A DNA stretch of 64,000 bases from DASQBT01 sp963746955 (GTDB lineage: Bacteria > Pseudomonadota > Gammaproteobacteria > Burkholderiales > Thiobacillaceae), in the NCBI GenBank assembly GCA_963746955.1, contig CAVVDR010000009.1, positions 372,001-436,000 on the forward strand. Direction: 5' to 3'. Positions within the stretch are counted from its first letter, which is position 1. Every line of letters begins with the position of its first letter. The notes beneath the pieces were generated by a model. That model was not told the DNA's origin. It ran no database searches and was given only the letters and a program-made list of their open reading frames with translations. Made by a program: the position numbers and the translations under genes. Shown here piece after piece: positions 1-8,503 of the stretch.

Positions 1-2
1 AG

Positions 3-233
3 TCTGCGCGATCCTTGGCAGGGAAACTGGAAGCGGCCGTTGGGAGACCTTACATGATCAATCGTCACAGGATCAAGATTGGCGCAAGCGTAGGGTTTTC
101 GATCTACCCGAAAGACGGCGACGATCCCGAAACATTGCTCGAACAGGCGGATGCGGCAATGTATCGAGCAAAGGGCCAAGCCAAGTCCCGTGCTGGTTCT
201 CAAGTCCCCTTTAGTTCAAACAGCGCTCAATAG
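3..233 (+). CDS. GGDEF-domain protein, C-terminal end only
   Basis: This is the last ~76 residues of a protein whose start lies outside the window. The visible part matches the closing strands of a diguanylate cyclase (GGDEF) domain: IGASVGFSIYP, then DGDDPETLL and the helix ADAAMYRAK, which sits near the end of nearly all such domains. The GG[DE]EF catalytic loop is upstream and cannot be inspected, so whether it makes cyclic di-GMP is unknown. The protein ends about 20 residues after the domain, so GGDEF is the C-terminal module and no EAL domain follows. Confidence 0.8.
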   Translation, partial: SARSLAGKLEAAVGRPYMINRHRIKIGASVGFSIYPKDGDDPETLLEQADAAMYRAKGQAKSRAGSQVPFSSNSAQ

Positions 234-306
234 GCCGGCTGCGTCGCTTGGGGCAGCTGGCAGGATTACTGCGAGGACTCCCAGGCCTGCTTCAGCCTAC
301 CTGACC

Positions 307-1128
307 TCAGCGCTGCGGCATCGGACCGCCCGTCTTCCAATCCGTCTGATGGGCTGGCTCGCCAACCTGGCTATTTACGCACTGGACCAGCGACTCCACA
401 GGCGCCGGCACACGCAGACCGACCTGCTCGATGTTGACAATTTCTCCGCTCTTCAATCGCTTGCCGTAGAGCCTCAGATTGGCCTGATCCAACAGACGAA
501 CGTGATACTCATCCGTCGACTGGCCCAGCATCAGTCCCCGATGCAGGCTGTACGTGACGATGCCAGTAGGCGGATTGGCGGTATCGGCGCGTCCGTATAG
601 ATACGAACCGCCTGGAGTCACCAGACCATTCAAAAAGTGTCCTGTGAGCAGGTCCTGTATGCTCTGTTTCGTTTTGAATACGATCAGCACATCGGTTACC
701 CGCATGCCAATCTGAGGGCCAACACTGGTTCCGTATACCTCCAGCATCAGCGGGGGTCCCCAACGGCCATTTTTCTGGCGATAGACCAGAAATCCTTGTC
801 CGTGAATCCGGGCGTCGATAAAGCCCACCTTCACCAGATTCTCCAGCACGGCGAATCCTGCGCTGCCCTTTACGAGATTCTTGACCCTGGCCGGATCGAC
901 TTGGTAGATGGCGACCACCCTGTCAAGGGCGGCTTTGGCCAGTTCCATGGCGGTGGCCACTTGGGGGTCCGGGCTGGCAATCGCACTATAAGGTGAAGGT
1001 GCGCAGGCATCCGTGCTTGTGTGGGCCCCGCCATTTCCCGCTCGAATTCCTGGTTCGGCCGCTGCCGCTGCCCCAACCAACATTGCCGCGGCTAACGCAA
1101 GCATGGGTGATCCCCATAATCCATTCAT
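307..1128 (-). CDS. SYLF (Ysc84-like) lipid-binding domain protein, secreted
   Basis: A 273-residue protein with an N-terminal signal peptide (hydrophobic MLALAAAMLVGAAAAA). The C-terminal two thirds looks like a SYLF/Ysc84 domain: GSAGFAVLENLVKVGF, a glycine-rich strand region, then DVLIVFKTKQSIQDLL. SYLF domains bind phospholipids; bacterial members are periplasmic or surface proteins of unclear role. I chose the ATG preceded by AAGGGGAG at proper spacing over a TTG six codons upstream. It is a single gene, convergent with the GGDEF gene, with no obvious operon partner. Family assignment is good; the physiological function is unknown. Confidence 0.8.
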   Translation of the reverse strand: MNGLWGSPMLALAAAMLVGAAAAAEPGIRAGNGGAHTSTDACAPSPYSAIASPDPQVATAMELAKAALDRVVAIYQVDPARVKNLVKGSAGFAVLENLVKVGFIDARIHGQGFLVYRQKNGRWGPPLMLEVYGTSVGPQIGMRVTDVLIVFKTKQSIQDLLTGHFLNGLVTPGGSYLYGRADTANPPTGIVTYSLHRGLMLGQSTDEYHVRLLDQANLRLYGKRLKSGEIVNIEQVGLRVPAPVESLVQCVNSQVGEPAHQTDWKTGGPMPQR

Positions 1129-1547
1129 TGAGAACTCCCCTTCCAAGTGGTATTCAAGATACGATCTGCGCCGTAATGGGGCGCGGCTCGAAATCCACGG
1201 GTCGATTGGTCTTTTCCTGATGTTCCGTGGGGTAATTTACGCTAGCCCAATAGAAGATTAGGTGCCGCTTGAACTCTACTACAGGAAGGTGCCCGCGTTT
1301 AGTGACCGGACGGGGCACACGTATCTGAGGTACGAGTTTTGCCTGATAGTGCCCGCCAATCGATGATCCCGAAGGCAGACATAAACAGGAGATTTAGGGA
1401 ATTCACATGCATCCGAAATTGTGTATGGAGCGGTCAGCCGATAATCGCGACGCGAACCTCGCCTTGGGGTCGATAACACCCATTTAAGAGTCCCGCGCAT
1501 GAATCAAACTGATTGGCGCTCTTGGATTGGAGTACGCAACATACTCT
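1129..1547. other. Gene-free stretch upstream of the SYLF gene
   Basis: About 420 bp between the SYLF start and the tandem duplication. The short open frames here have no ribosome-binding site and no recognisable protein features. The SYLF promoter must lie here, but I see no convincing -35/-10 pair. Confidence 0.5.
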
Positions 1548-1782
1548 GCGTCCAGATTGCAACTTCGTTCTATGCACAACGCTGGCTGATGTTTTGCTCC
1601 CCCGTCCTGCCGGGAGAGCAGAAAACAAATCGGCGGCGTCCAAAACGCGCAGGAGTTAGCGCCCAATCGGCAGCGGCATCATCACTGGCGGCATCGGCAT
1701 GGTCAGCGGCATTACCATGGGCGCATCTCGCTTCGCCCCAGCCGGCATGGGCTGGTACACAGATCCAGGTGTTTGTTGTGGA
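1548..1782. repeat. Tandem duplication, unit 1 (degenerate copy)
   Basis: First of two direct repeats of about 235 bp lying head to tail (the second begins at the next base). Both start with GCGTCCAGATTGCAACTTCG and are about 88% identical, with one 3-bp gap. On the minus strand this copy still encodes the last ~42 residues of the Sel1-repeat protein (APQQTPGSVYQPMPAG... ending PLPIGR and TAA, positions 1784-1656), but it has no start or upstream gene. It is therefore an orphan C-terminal tail plus its 3' untranslated region. Confidence 0.85.
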
Positions 1783-2014
1783 GCGTCCAGATTGCAACTT
1801 CGTTTTATGCACAACACCACCTGATGCTTTGCTCCCCAGTCCTGCCGGGAGAGCAAAAAACAAATCGGCGTCCAGAACGCTAAGGAGTCAGCGCCCCATC
1901 GGCAGCGGTATCATCACCGGCGGCAGCGGCATGGTCAGCGGCATTACCCTGGGCGCATTGGGCCTCGCCCCACCAGGCATGGGCTGGTACGCAGATGCAG
2001 GCGCTTGTTGTGGC
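1783..2014. repeat. Tandem duplication, unit 2 (contains the real 3' end of the Sel1 gene)
   Basis: Second unit of the direct repeat. It includes the functional C-terminal codons of the Sel1-repeat gene (APQQAPASAYQPMPGG... ending PLPMGR, TGA) and about 105 bp downstream. That downstream part has a short inverted repeat (GCTCTCCC / GGGGAGC on the minus strand) but no T-run, so I do not call it a terminator. Confidence 0.85.
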
Positions 2015-3477
2015 GCGGCGACAGGCGCCGATGCTTTCATCATGCGCTCATAGATACCCCCCAGATTGAGCATGGCCTTGGTATAGCCCTGCTGGGCGGA
2101 TCTTCGGAACCAGGCGATGGCCTGATCCATGTTCTGGCTGACCCCCGCACCATCGCGATACATCACGCCAATATTGTTCTGCGCCGCGGCATCACCCTGT
2201 TCCGCCGCCTTCTGGTACCAGTTGGCCGCCCGGATGAGATCCTTGTCCACGCCTTGGCCAAGTTCATACAACACGCCCAGATTGTTTTGCGCCGCGGCAT
2301 CGCCCTGTTCCGCCGCCTTGTTGAGCCACTGCGCGGCTTCCTTCGCATCGCCGCCAGATTTCATGATCAGCCAGCCCAGACGGCCCTGGGCGCTGGCCAC
2401 GCCCTGTTCCGCGGCTTTGCGGTAATAGGCGAGGGCGTCCGCAGGTTTGCTCTGTTCCAGTAGTTGTGCCAGGTTGCTCTGCGCATTGATGTCGCCGGCG
2501 TCGGCACCAATGCGGAACCATTTTTCCGCCTCGCTGGCATTGGCTGGCACGCCGCGGCCGTCGCGATACAGGACACCGAGATTGTTGGCGGCTATGGCGT
2601 TCTTTTGTGCCGCGGCCTTGCCATACCAACTGATGGCCTTGGCAAAATCCTTGGCTACGCCCTGGCCCTGCTCATACATCCAGCCCAACTGTGCCTGGGC
2701 ATCTGCGTCACCTTGAGCGGCCGCCTTGCCGAACCACTTTGCCGCCTCGGCGGAATCCGCGGCGCCGCCCTGTCCCTTGGCATACATCCAGCCCAGTTTG
2801 GTCTGGGCCAGAATGTTGCCCTGCTCGGCGGCCATGCCAAACCATTTGCGCGCCTGCTCATAATCCTGCTTCACGCCCTCAGCGCCGTCACGGTAAATCA
2901 TTCCCAGGTTGGCCTGCGCCGCCGCCAGACCCTGCTCGGCGGCGCTGGCAAACCACTTCACCGCTTCGATGAAATTCTTCTGCACGCCCTGACCGGTGGC
3001 AAATTTGAGCCCAAGATTGTTTTGCGCGTTGACGTCATTCAGTTGAGCAGCCCTGTTCAGCCACTTCACGCTTTCCTCGGCATTGGCGGAAACGACCTGG
3101 CCTTTGTCGTAAAGATTGGCCAGATAATTCTGCGCCGCGGGAAAATTCTGCTCGGCAGATTTTTTCAGCCAGTCCAGTCCGGCCGCGTTGTCTTTTTTGA
3201 TTCCAGCCCCGTCCAGCAGCATGACAGCCAGATTGTATTGGGCCGCTGGTTCGCCTTGTTCGGCGGCCTTGCGATACCACTCCGAGGCCTTAGCCAGATC
3301 CTTGCCCACGCCATCGCCTTTTTCATAGGCCCAGCCCATCTTCATCTGCGCTTCCGGATCGCCTTTTTCCGCCGCCATCTGGTAATAGCGCATCCACTCT
3401 GCAGGGCTTGGCATGTCCGCAGCGTACAGCGGAACAACAGCAAGACTAAAGAGCAGCACAAGCAGGGGTTTGTTCAC
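1888..3477 (-). CDS. Secreted Sel1-repeat (TPR-like) protein with Met/Pro-rich tail
   Basis: A 529-residue protein with a signal peptide (MNKPLLVLLFSLAVVPLYA) followed by about twelve tandem 36-residue Sel1 repeats. Typical elements are AAEQGDAAAQNNLGVLYELG and variants such as DGAGV and KGQG. Sel1 repeats form alpha-solenoids for protein-protein contacts, here probably in the periplasm. After the repeats comes a ~40-residue Ala/Pro/Met-rich tail ending MPLPPVMIPLPMGR, and this tail region is duplicated downstream. The start overlaps the tonB stop (ATGA), so it is the last gene of exbB-exbD-tonB-sel1 and is translationally coupled. It may scaffold the Ton-like complex, but that is inference. 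Confidence 0.85.
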   Translation of the reverse strand: MNKPLLVLLFSLAVVPLYAADMPSPAEWMRYYQMAAEKGDPEAQMKMGWAYEKGDGVGKDLAKASEWYRKAAEQGEPAAQYNLAVMLLDGAGIKKDNAAGLDWLKKSAEQNFPAAQNYLANLYDKGQVVSANAEESVKWLNRAAQLNDVNAQNNLGLKFATGQGVQKNFIEAVKWFASAAEQGLAAAQANLGMIYRDGAEGVKQDYEQARKWFGMAAEQGNILAQTKLGWMYAKGQGGAADSAEAAKWFGKAAAQGDADAQAQLGWMYEQGQGVAKDFAKAISWYGKAAAQKNAIAANNLGVLYRDGRGVPANASEAEKWFRIGADAGDINAQSNLAQLLEQSKPADALAYYRKAAEQGVASAQGRLGWLIMKSGGDAKEAAQWLNKAAEQGDAAAQNNLGVLYELGQGVDKDLIRAANWYQKAAEQGDAAAQNNIGVMYRDGAGVSQNMDQAIAWFRRSAQQGYTKAMLNLGGIYERMMKASAPVAAPQQAPASAYQPMPGGARPNAPRVMPLTMPLPPVMIPLPMGR

Positions 3478-5270
3478 GGGTTTGCTCCATTCAGGGTTTG
3501 AGGGTTGCGATATTCAATGGGTACGGTCATCCACGCCACGACTGGTTGGCCGTTGCGCTGCGCCGGCTGAAAACGCCATTGGCGCACGGTCTCCTGGGCG
3601 GCGGCATCCAGAATTCTGGCGCCACTGGACTGCTTGAGAAGGACCCTGCCCACCCTGCCGTTGGTCAGCACCTCAGCTCGTAGGGTGACGATGCCGTACA
3701 GGTTGCCAGCCAGGGCACCCAAGGGGTAGACCGGCATCTGATTGCCCGGCAGATGGCGGGGTGGAAATTCGCCATCCATTGCAGAGGAGGACGGCATGAT
3801 GTTGTCCAGCCCTTTGGGTATGGGTCCGCCCAGGCCCGCCAGCATCAGTGGAATCTGACAAAAGTGGGTGGGACTCGCCACCTTGACGGAGGCCGCGGTA
3901 TAGCGGTCTTCCAAAAGCCGTGCGCTGCCCGCGTTGACAGCGGCAAGCTGCATCGCGGGCTTGCTGCTTTCCGCACTTTCAAATGACGCGTTGATGGGAG
4001 CATCTCCGTCAGCGAGCTGGCCGTGCTGCCTGCCCGGGCCGCCGCGTGCAGAAGGTCCGCCGTCTGCCGTCGCCAGTTGGAAACCGCCTGAGCCGCCTTC
4101 GCTGCTGCCCTGACGCGCTGCGCCCATCGTTCCCCGGCTACCGTCGGGTTCGGACCGATCAGATCCCAAAGTTGCTGTCGAAACGGGAGCGCCTGTGCCG
4201 GACGACCCCACCAGCCCGCCGTACCCATGTTCTCCCGGTGCTACTGCCGACCCCACTTTGCCGCCGGAGCCGGCACCACGGTTCGGGCTGATTCCGGTCC
4301 CGCCTCCGTACGCAGCCGCCTTGGTCGCCGTGCTGCCGGCACCGATCGGTGAAGCGTCCAAAGCCATGCCTGGTTCAGTTCCACGACCGCTAGCGCCTCC
4401 ATCCGAAGGTCGTCCGACTGCCCGCGTTTCTTTCCGGGACAGTGCAGCGCTTCCCCCTGTTCGGGAGCCAGGGAAGGCCATTGCCGCGGCAGCCTGGCCG
4501 GCGGAGGCGGCTTGCCAGCCGCCCTGGCGGGCTTCATAGGCCCTCGCGTCCAGGCCCGCGGCAGGTCGCTGAGCGCCGCCCTGGCTGGCCAGCGTGCCGC
4601 CCGGACGTGAGGCATGGCGATATTCAGGCGAGAGGGTTTGCGCGGCGGGCGTACTACCCGTGAGGAAGGTTGGGCCCGAACTGGATTCCTCGCCGGTTCT
4701 TGGGTGGCTTGCCTGGGCAACGGATGCCACCCGTCCAACATAGGCTTGTCGGGACGGCAGACTGGGCAGAGTATGGGCCTGCAAAGCAGCAGGCGCGGCC
4801 GACCTGCCCAAGCCCCTGCCGGCGCGCTTTGGCGCGGTGCCGCGGTGGTTGGCAGAACCCCGCGCAGTCATGGCGGAAGAAGCCAGCTTGATGGTATGAC
4901 CGCCGAACCTGATCTTGCGCTTTCTGACCCCCCTGATGTCCACCTGCATTTCGCGCAGGGCAAGGGGCGAGGTGACCGGCTGCCGCCGCGCAATCGGCGC
5001 GCGCGAAGTCTTGACATTGCGAGCAGCATGGTGCCGCCGGGCATGGCTCGCGTGGCGCTGAACCTGTGCCAGCAGGGGAGATTCGTGCTCCAGTTGGACT
5101 TCTATTTCCATCGGCTGCGGCAGCGGCTCCCTTTGCATCAGCCAGGGCAGGGAAAGCAGCACCAGGACGTGGAGTCCCACCGATCCCAGGAATGCCCCCC
5201 ACTGGTGGCGTTCGACAAAGTGCGCCCGAAGAGGGCCGAAAGGCAGCGGCAAAGACTTATCGCCGTGCAT
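3474..5270 (-). CDS. TonB-family energy transducer with very long low-complexity linker
   Basis: A 598-residue TonB-like protein. A single N-terminal membrane anchor (GAFLGSVGLHVLVLLSLPWL, residues ~27-46) is followed by about 430 residues rich in Gly, Ser, Ala, Thr and Arg. The C-terminal TonB domain reads YPLGALAGNLYGIVTLRAEV...VGRVLLKQSSG...WRFQPAQRNGQPV. TonB carries proton-motive energy from ExbBD to the outer membrane; family members are commonly 220-300 residues, so this linker is unusually long. The ATG at 5270 overlaps the end of exbD by 14 bp; a TTG 27 bp upstream is possible but less likely. There is no Pro-Lys/Pro-Glu spacer as in classical TonB, so it may serve a dedicated system rather than siderophore receptors. 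Confidence 0.85.
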   Translation of the reverse strand: MHGDKSLPLPFGPLRAHFVERHQWGAFLGSVGLHVLVLLSLPWLMQREPLPQPMEIEVQLEHESPLLAQVQRHASHARRHHAARNVKTSRAPIARRQPVTSPLALREMQVDIRGVRKRKIRFGGHTIKLASSAMTARGSANHRGTAPKRAGRGLGRSAAPAALQAHTLPSLPSRQAYVGRVASVAQASHPRTGEESSSGPTFLTGSTPAAQTLSPEYRHASRPGGTLASQGGAQRPAAGLDARAYEARQGGWQAASAGQAAAAMAFPGSRTGGSAALSRKETRAVGRPSDGGASGRGTEPGMALDASPIGAGSTATKAAAYGGGTGISPNRGAGSGGKVGSAVAPGEHGYGGLVGSSGTGAPVSTATLGSDRSEPDGSRGTMGAARQGSSEGGSGGFQLATADGGPSARGGPGRQHGQLADGDAPINASFESAESSKPAMQLAAVNAGSARLLEDRYTAASVKVASPTHFCQIPLMLAGLGGPIPKGLDNIMPSSSAMDGEFPPRHLPGNQMPVYPLGALAGNLYGIVTLRAEVLTNGRVGRVLLKQSSGARILDAAAQETVRQWRFQPAQRNGQPVVAWMTVPIEYRNPQTLNGANP

Positions 5271-5682
5271 CAAGCTCGCGCAACTCCGTTGTGACAAAGC
5301 TCAGCTTGACGATGCCGGCGCGGTTGACCGCCGCCATAACCTGGGCAATGCGCCCATATGGCACGCTTGCATCCGCCTTCAGGCGGATGCTGACATTCTC
5401 GTGGGTCGCGGCATATTGCTTCAGTTGGCCTTCCAGATCCTGGCCCGCCACCTTGGCCTTGTCCACAAACACCTCGCCGCCGGCGCTGACCAGCAGATCA
5501 AGCGCCTTCACGTCCGGCAATTTGGCGAGCGCCGCGGTCTTGGGCAGATTAACCTGGACCGATTGCATGAGGAAGGGTGCCGTTACCATGAATATCACCA
5601 GCAGCACCAGCATCACGTCCACTAGGGGAGTGACGTTGATTTCGCTCATGGCGGTGTATTCGGACTCGATATTGAAGGCCAT
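5257..5682 (-). CDS. exbD: ExbD/TolR family biopolymer transport protein
   Basis: A 141-residue ExbD/TolR protein with the classical layout. A short cytoplasmic N-terminus (MAFNIESEYTAMSEINVTPL) is followed by one membrane helix (VDVMLVLLVIFMVTAPFLM) containing the conserved Asp that conducts protons (LVDVMLVLL), then a periplasmic domain. It forms the proton-driven stator with the neighbouring ExbB. Its ATG follows directly on the exbB stop (TAAATG), and its 3' end overlaps tonB. ExbD is preferred over TolR because a tonB gene, not tolA or tolB, follows. Confidence 0.93.
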   Translation of the reverse strand: MAFNIESEYTAMSEINVTPLVDVMLVLLVIFMVTAPFLMQSVQVNLPKTAALAKLPDVKALDLLVSAGGEVFVDKAKVAGQDLEGQLKQYAATHENVSIRLKADASVPYGRIAQVMAAVNRAGIVKLSFVTTELRELDARR

Positions 5683-6342
5683 TTACTTGGGCTCCACGCG
5701 GAATTCCGATTTGGCGGCGAGGTTGAGAAAATCGGTGGCGAACTGATCGAGTTCCGCCACGTACAAGCGCAGGCGACGCACGCCGTAGTTGTAGGCCAGC
5801 ACTGCCGGCACCGCAGTTGCAATACCCACTGCGGTGGCGATCAACGCATCGCCCACCGGCCCGGCCACCACGTTGAGCGTGGCGTTGCCGGCCAGGCTGA
5901 TGTCGGCCAACGCGTTCTTGATCCCCCACACGGTGCCGAACAGGCCGATAAAGGGCGCGGTGCTGCCGATACTGGCCAGGGCCATCAGCCCGGTCTCAAG
6001 CCGGTGCTGCTCCTTCTGTGTCTGCATGCGCAAATTGCGCTCCAGGATTTCCTTGCGGTTGCCGGCCAGGGACAGATTGTCCGCTGCGTATTCTGCCTTG
6101 CGCAGCGTCGCGAAACCGGTCTGGCAAAGCCGGGCCAGCATGCCTTCTTCTCCGACCGCCGATTTTTCCGCCTCGGAAAAATCCCGGGCATTCCAGAACA
6201 AGCGCTTGAGCTTCTCGTTCTGCCGGTGCGCCTGGGTCTGCTGCCAGAATTTGGCGAGAATCAAATACCAGGTGAAGACGGAAAACACCAGCAACAGCAA
6301 GAGCGACAGGTTGACGGCGGGGGAATGGGTGAAATTCAGCAT
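5683..6342 (-). CDS. exbB: MotA/TolQ/ExbB proton channel family protein
   Basis: A 219-residue ExbB-type protein with three expected membrane helices: residues ~11-29 (LSLLLLLVFSVFTWYLILA), ~120-145 and ~160-185. The conserved stretch IGSTAPFIGLFGTVWGI and the later GDALIATAVGIATAVPAVLAYN contain the small and Thr residues that line the ExbBD proton path. The start is supported by GGAG 8 nt upstream. First gene of the exbB-exbD-tonB-sel1 operon. I looked for a Fur box upstream and did not find one. Confidence 0.93.
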   Translation of the reverse strand: MLNFTHSPAVNLSLLLLLVFSVFTWYLILAKFWQQTQAHRQNEKLKRLFWNARDFSEAEKSAVGEEGMLARLCQTGFATLRKAEYAADNLSLAGNRKEILERNLRMQTQKEQHRLETGLMALASIGSTAPFIGLFGTVWGIKNALADISLAGNATLNVVAGPVGDALIATAVGIATAVPAVLAYNYGVRRLRLYVAELDQFATDFLNLAAKSEFRVEPK

Positions 6343-6643
6343 GAAATCTCCACTTCAAACACAGCAAAAACGGATCCCGCCCGGTGAGGGGGACTGAGAT
6401 GAATCAAATGGTTTGGGAAATCACGAGCGAGAAACTACCGTACTGTACCTGCGGGCCGAGCTTAGGCCGTTAGAACGACATCCTTGCGCACGCGGGGCAC
6501 CAACCGTTCACATAATCCATAACCTTTGCGGAAGTTATTTTCGCCGTAATCTTTCTGGCCCGCAAGCACTATGGGCAATTCATGGGTTGATAATCTGCCA
6601 CGCTTGTCATTGAATAGCGCAACTCTATCCATATCGACCCACA
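6343..6643. other. Divergent intergenic region exbB / HIT gene
   Basis: About 300 bp between the exbB start and the HIT-protein start. It must hold promoters for both directions. A weak plus-strand candidate (TTGTCA at 6604, TATCCA at 6626) precedes the HIT gene. No coding potential or strong hairpin seen. Confidence 0.4.
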
Positions 6644-7054
6644 ATGGACTGTGTACTGTGTGAGGAAGCCGAAGAAACTGCGCTGTGGCAGGATGAGTTC
6701 TGCCGCGTGGTTCATGCCAGGGAAGCCGATTATCCGGGCCTGTGCCGGGTAGTCCTGAATCGGCATGTGAAGGAAATGACTGATCTATCACGTGCCGAGC
6801 AAATCCGTCTGTTTTCGGTGGTGATGGCCGTGGAAGCAGCGCTACGCGAGATCATGGCGCCGGACAAGATCAACCTGGCCTCTCTGGGCAATGTGGTGCC
6901 CCATCTCCACTGGCACGTGATTCCCCGCTACAGCGATGACAAGCATTTTCCCGATCCGATCTGGGGGCAGGCAAAACGCGATGCAGCACCACGCTTCGCA
7001 GGCGCCACGCTGGAAGAAGCCTTGCGCCAGGCGCTGCGGGGAAAGCTCACTTGA
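6644..7054 (+). CDS. HIT family (histidine triad) protein
   Basis: A 136-residue histidine-triad protein. The signature VPHLHWHVIPR gives the HxHxH triad at residues 87, 89 and 91. The N-terminus (MDCVLCEEAEE) starts the fold with a CxxC-like pair, Cys3/Cys6, often seen in HIT proteins. Such proteins hydrolyse or transfer nucleotide monophosphates (Ap4A, AMP-lysine and similar); the substrate cannot be told from sequence. Its 3' end overlaps the phoR 3' end by 8 bp in a convergent arrangement. Confidence 0.9.
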   Translation: MDCVLCEEAEETALWQDEFCRVVHAREADYPGLCRVVLNRHVKEMTDLSRAEQIRLFSVVMAVEAALREIMAPDKINLASLGNVVPHLHWHVIPRYSDDKHFPDPIWGQAKRDAAPRFAGATLEEALRQALRGKLT

Positions 7055-8396
7055 CCAGACGCAGCCGGGGATGTTCCTCTTGCTGAGATTCCGATTGAGG
7101 CTGGATCAGCCGCTCCGCCGGAAACAGGGTGGAAAAGGTACTGCCTTTGCTAAGCACACTTTGAATCTCCAGCCTGGCGCCGTGGCGGTTGAGGATATGT
7201 TTGACGATAGCCAACCCCAAGCCAGTGCCGCCGGTTTCGCGCGAGCGGCTGCGGTCCACCCGGTAAAAACGCTCGGTCAGGCGCGGAATATGTTCGGCGG
7301 CAATGCCTTCGCCCGTGTCCGTGACTGAAAATGCGCCGCCTTGGTCGCGCTCTACCCAACGCAGCGAGATGCGTCCCCCGTCGGGCGTGTAGCGCACCGC
7401 GTTGCTGACCAGATTGGAAAAGGCACTGTGGATTTCCTGCAGGCTGCCTTTGAGCCAGGCCTGACTTTCCACCTCGACTTCAATGCGATGGCGACCCTGG
7501 CTTAGCTGTTCGGCCTCGCGGCCAAGCTCCTGCACCAGCGTGGGCACGGAGATTTGCTCTTCGGCCGGCGGCTGATCGGCGCATTCCAGTTTGGACAGGA
7601 TGAGCAGATCGTCGAGCAGGCGCTGCATGCGCCGGGAATGACCCAGCATCAGGGCGAAATAACGCTTGAGGTCCACGTCAGAAGGTTTTTCCATGTCGGC
7701 CAGGGTTTCCACAAAACCGCCCACCACGGTCAAGGGGGTGCGCAGTTCATGCGAAACATTGGCGACAAAGTCGCGCCGGACCGCATCCACCCGTTCCAGT
7801 TCAGTCACATCGCGCACCAGCAGCAGCTTCTTCCCACCTTCAAACGGTACCAGTTGCAGGGTAAGCAGGGTTTCCCGATTGAGCGGGGAACGGGAAGTCA
7901 TCCGGCGCGAGTAGTCCCGCGCATCGAGGAACTCGACAAAATCAGCCTGGCGCAGCAAGTAGCGAATGTACTGGCCCCTATCGCGCTTGTTGTCGATTCC
8001 CAGATAGGTGCGGGACGCGGCATTGCACCATTCAATCCGGTCTTCGTCATTGAGGATGACAATGCCGTCGGGCACCGCGCCAGCCGCATTCTGGAATTGC
8101 TCCAGCGCCGAGGCCAATTCGGACTGGCTGCGGGTATGCTTGTTGTAGAGTTTTTCCAGCCGGTAAAAGATGTCGCCCCAAAGGCCCACATCACGGGGCG
8201 CCGGCGTGGGAACCACGACCGACTTTTCCAGCCACGAAGCCAGACGGGACTCCTGCCAAAGCTGGCGGAGAAGATAGAGCGCGAGCAACAGGGACAAGGC
8301 CATCCAGCCCACGTCCATGCCTTTGGCAGCGCCCACGAAAAAGGCTGTCAGGGAAAGACCAGCGAGGGCAAGTAACGGTCGCCACCAGAAACCCAT
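7047..8396 (-). CDS. phoR: Phosphate regulon sensor histidine kinase PhoR
   Basis: A 449-residue sensor kinase partner of PhoB. It has two N-terminal membrane helices (residues ~8-22 and ~30-45), then a PAS-like domain (AVPDGIVILNDEDRIEWCNAA), the phosphoacceptor H-box DFVANVSHELRTPL with His216, and a HATPase domain with N box FSNLVSNAVRYTP, G1 DTGEGI and G2 GTGLGLAIVKHI. The absence of a large periplasmic domain plus one PAS is the normal PhoR design, sensing through the Pst/PhoU system. I chose the ATG with AGAGG about 9 nt upstream over longer in-frame extensions. It follows phoB with a ~107-bp gap, so the pair is probably co-transcribed. Confidence 0.93.
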   Translation of the reverse strand: MGFWWRPLLALAGLSLTAFFVGAAKGMDVGWMALSLLLALYLLRQLWQESRLASWLEKSVVVPTPAPRDVGLWGDIFYRLEKLYNKHTRSQSELASALEQFQNAAGAVPDGIVILNDEDRIEWCNAASRTYLGIDNKRDRGQYIRYLLRQADFVEFLDARDYSRRMTSRSPLNRETLLTLQLVPFEGGKKLLLVRDVTELERVDAVRRDFVANVSHELRTPLTVVGGFVETLADMEKPSDVDLKRYFALMLGHSRRMQRLLDDLLILSKLECADQPPAEEQISVPTLVQELGREAEQLSQGRHRIEVEVESQAWLKGSLQEIHSAFSNLVSNAVRYTPDGGRISLRWVERDQGGAFSVTDTGEGIAAEHIPRLTERFYRVDRSRSRETGGTGLGLAIVKHILNRHGARLEIQSVLSKGSTFSTLFPAERLIQPQSESQQEEHPRLRLVK

Positions 8397-8503
8397 GCTT
8401 ATGCCTCTAGGGAGCCTCCGCCGAGGTTCCCCCAAGTTGGACGGGCGGATTATGGCACAAAGCGCGATCACTTGGGCGCGTGAGCCCTGACTTCGCGCCC
8501 AAG

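Noticed and set aside
1805..1860. Terminator downstream of the Sel1 gene
   Set aside because: An inverted repeat exists in both duplication units but is not followed by a T-run on the minus strand.
2464..3501. Long plus-strand open frames opposite the Sel1, tonB and pilQ genes (also 4614-5294 and 26695-27477)
   Set aside because: They are antisense to genes with clear family signatures and read as low-complexity, Arg/Gln/His-rich sequence without a ribosome-binding site.
6343..6480. Fur box expected upstream of exbB
   Set aside because: No sequence close to GATAATGATAATCATTATC is present; the exbB operon may not be iron-regulated.
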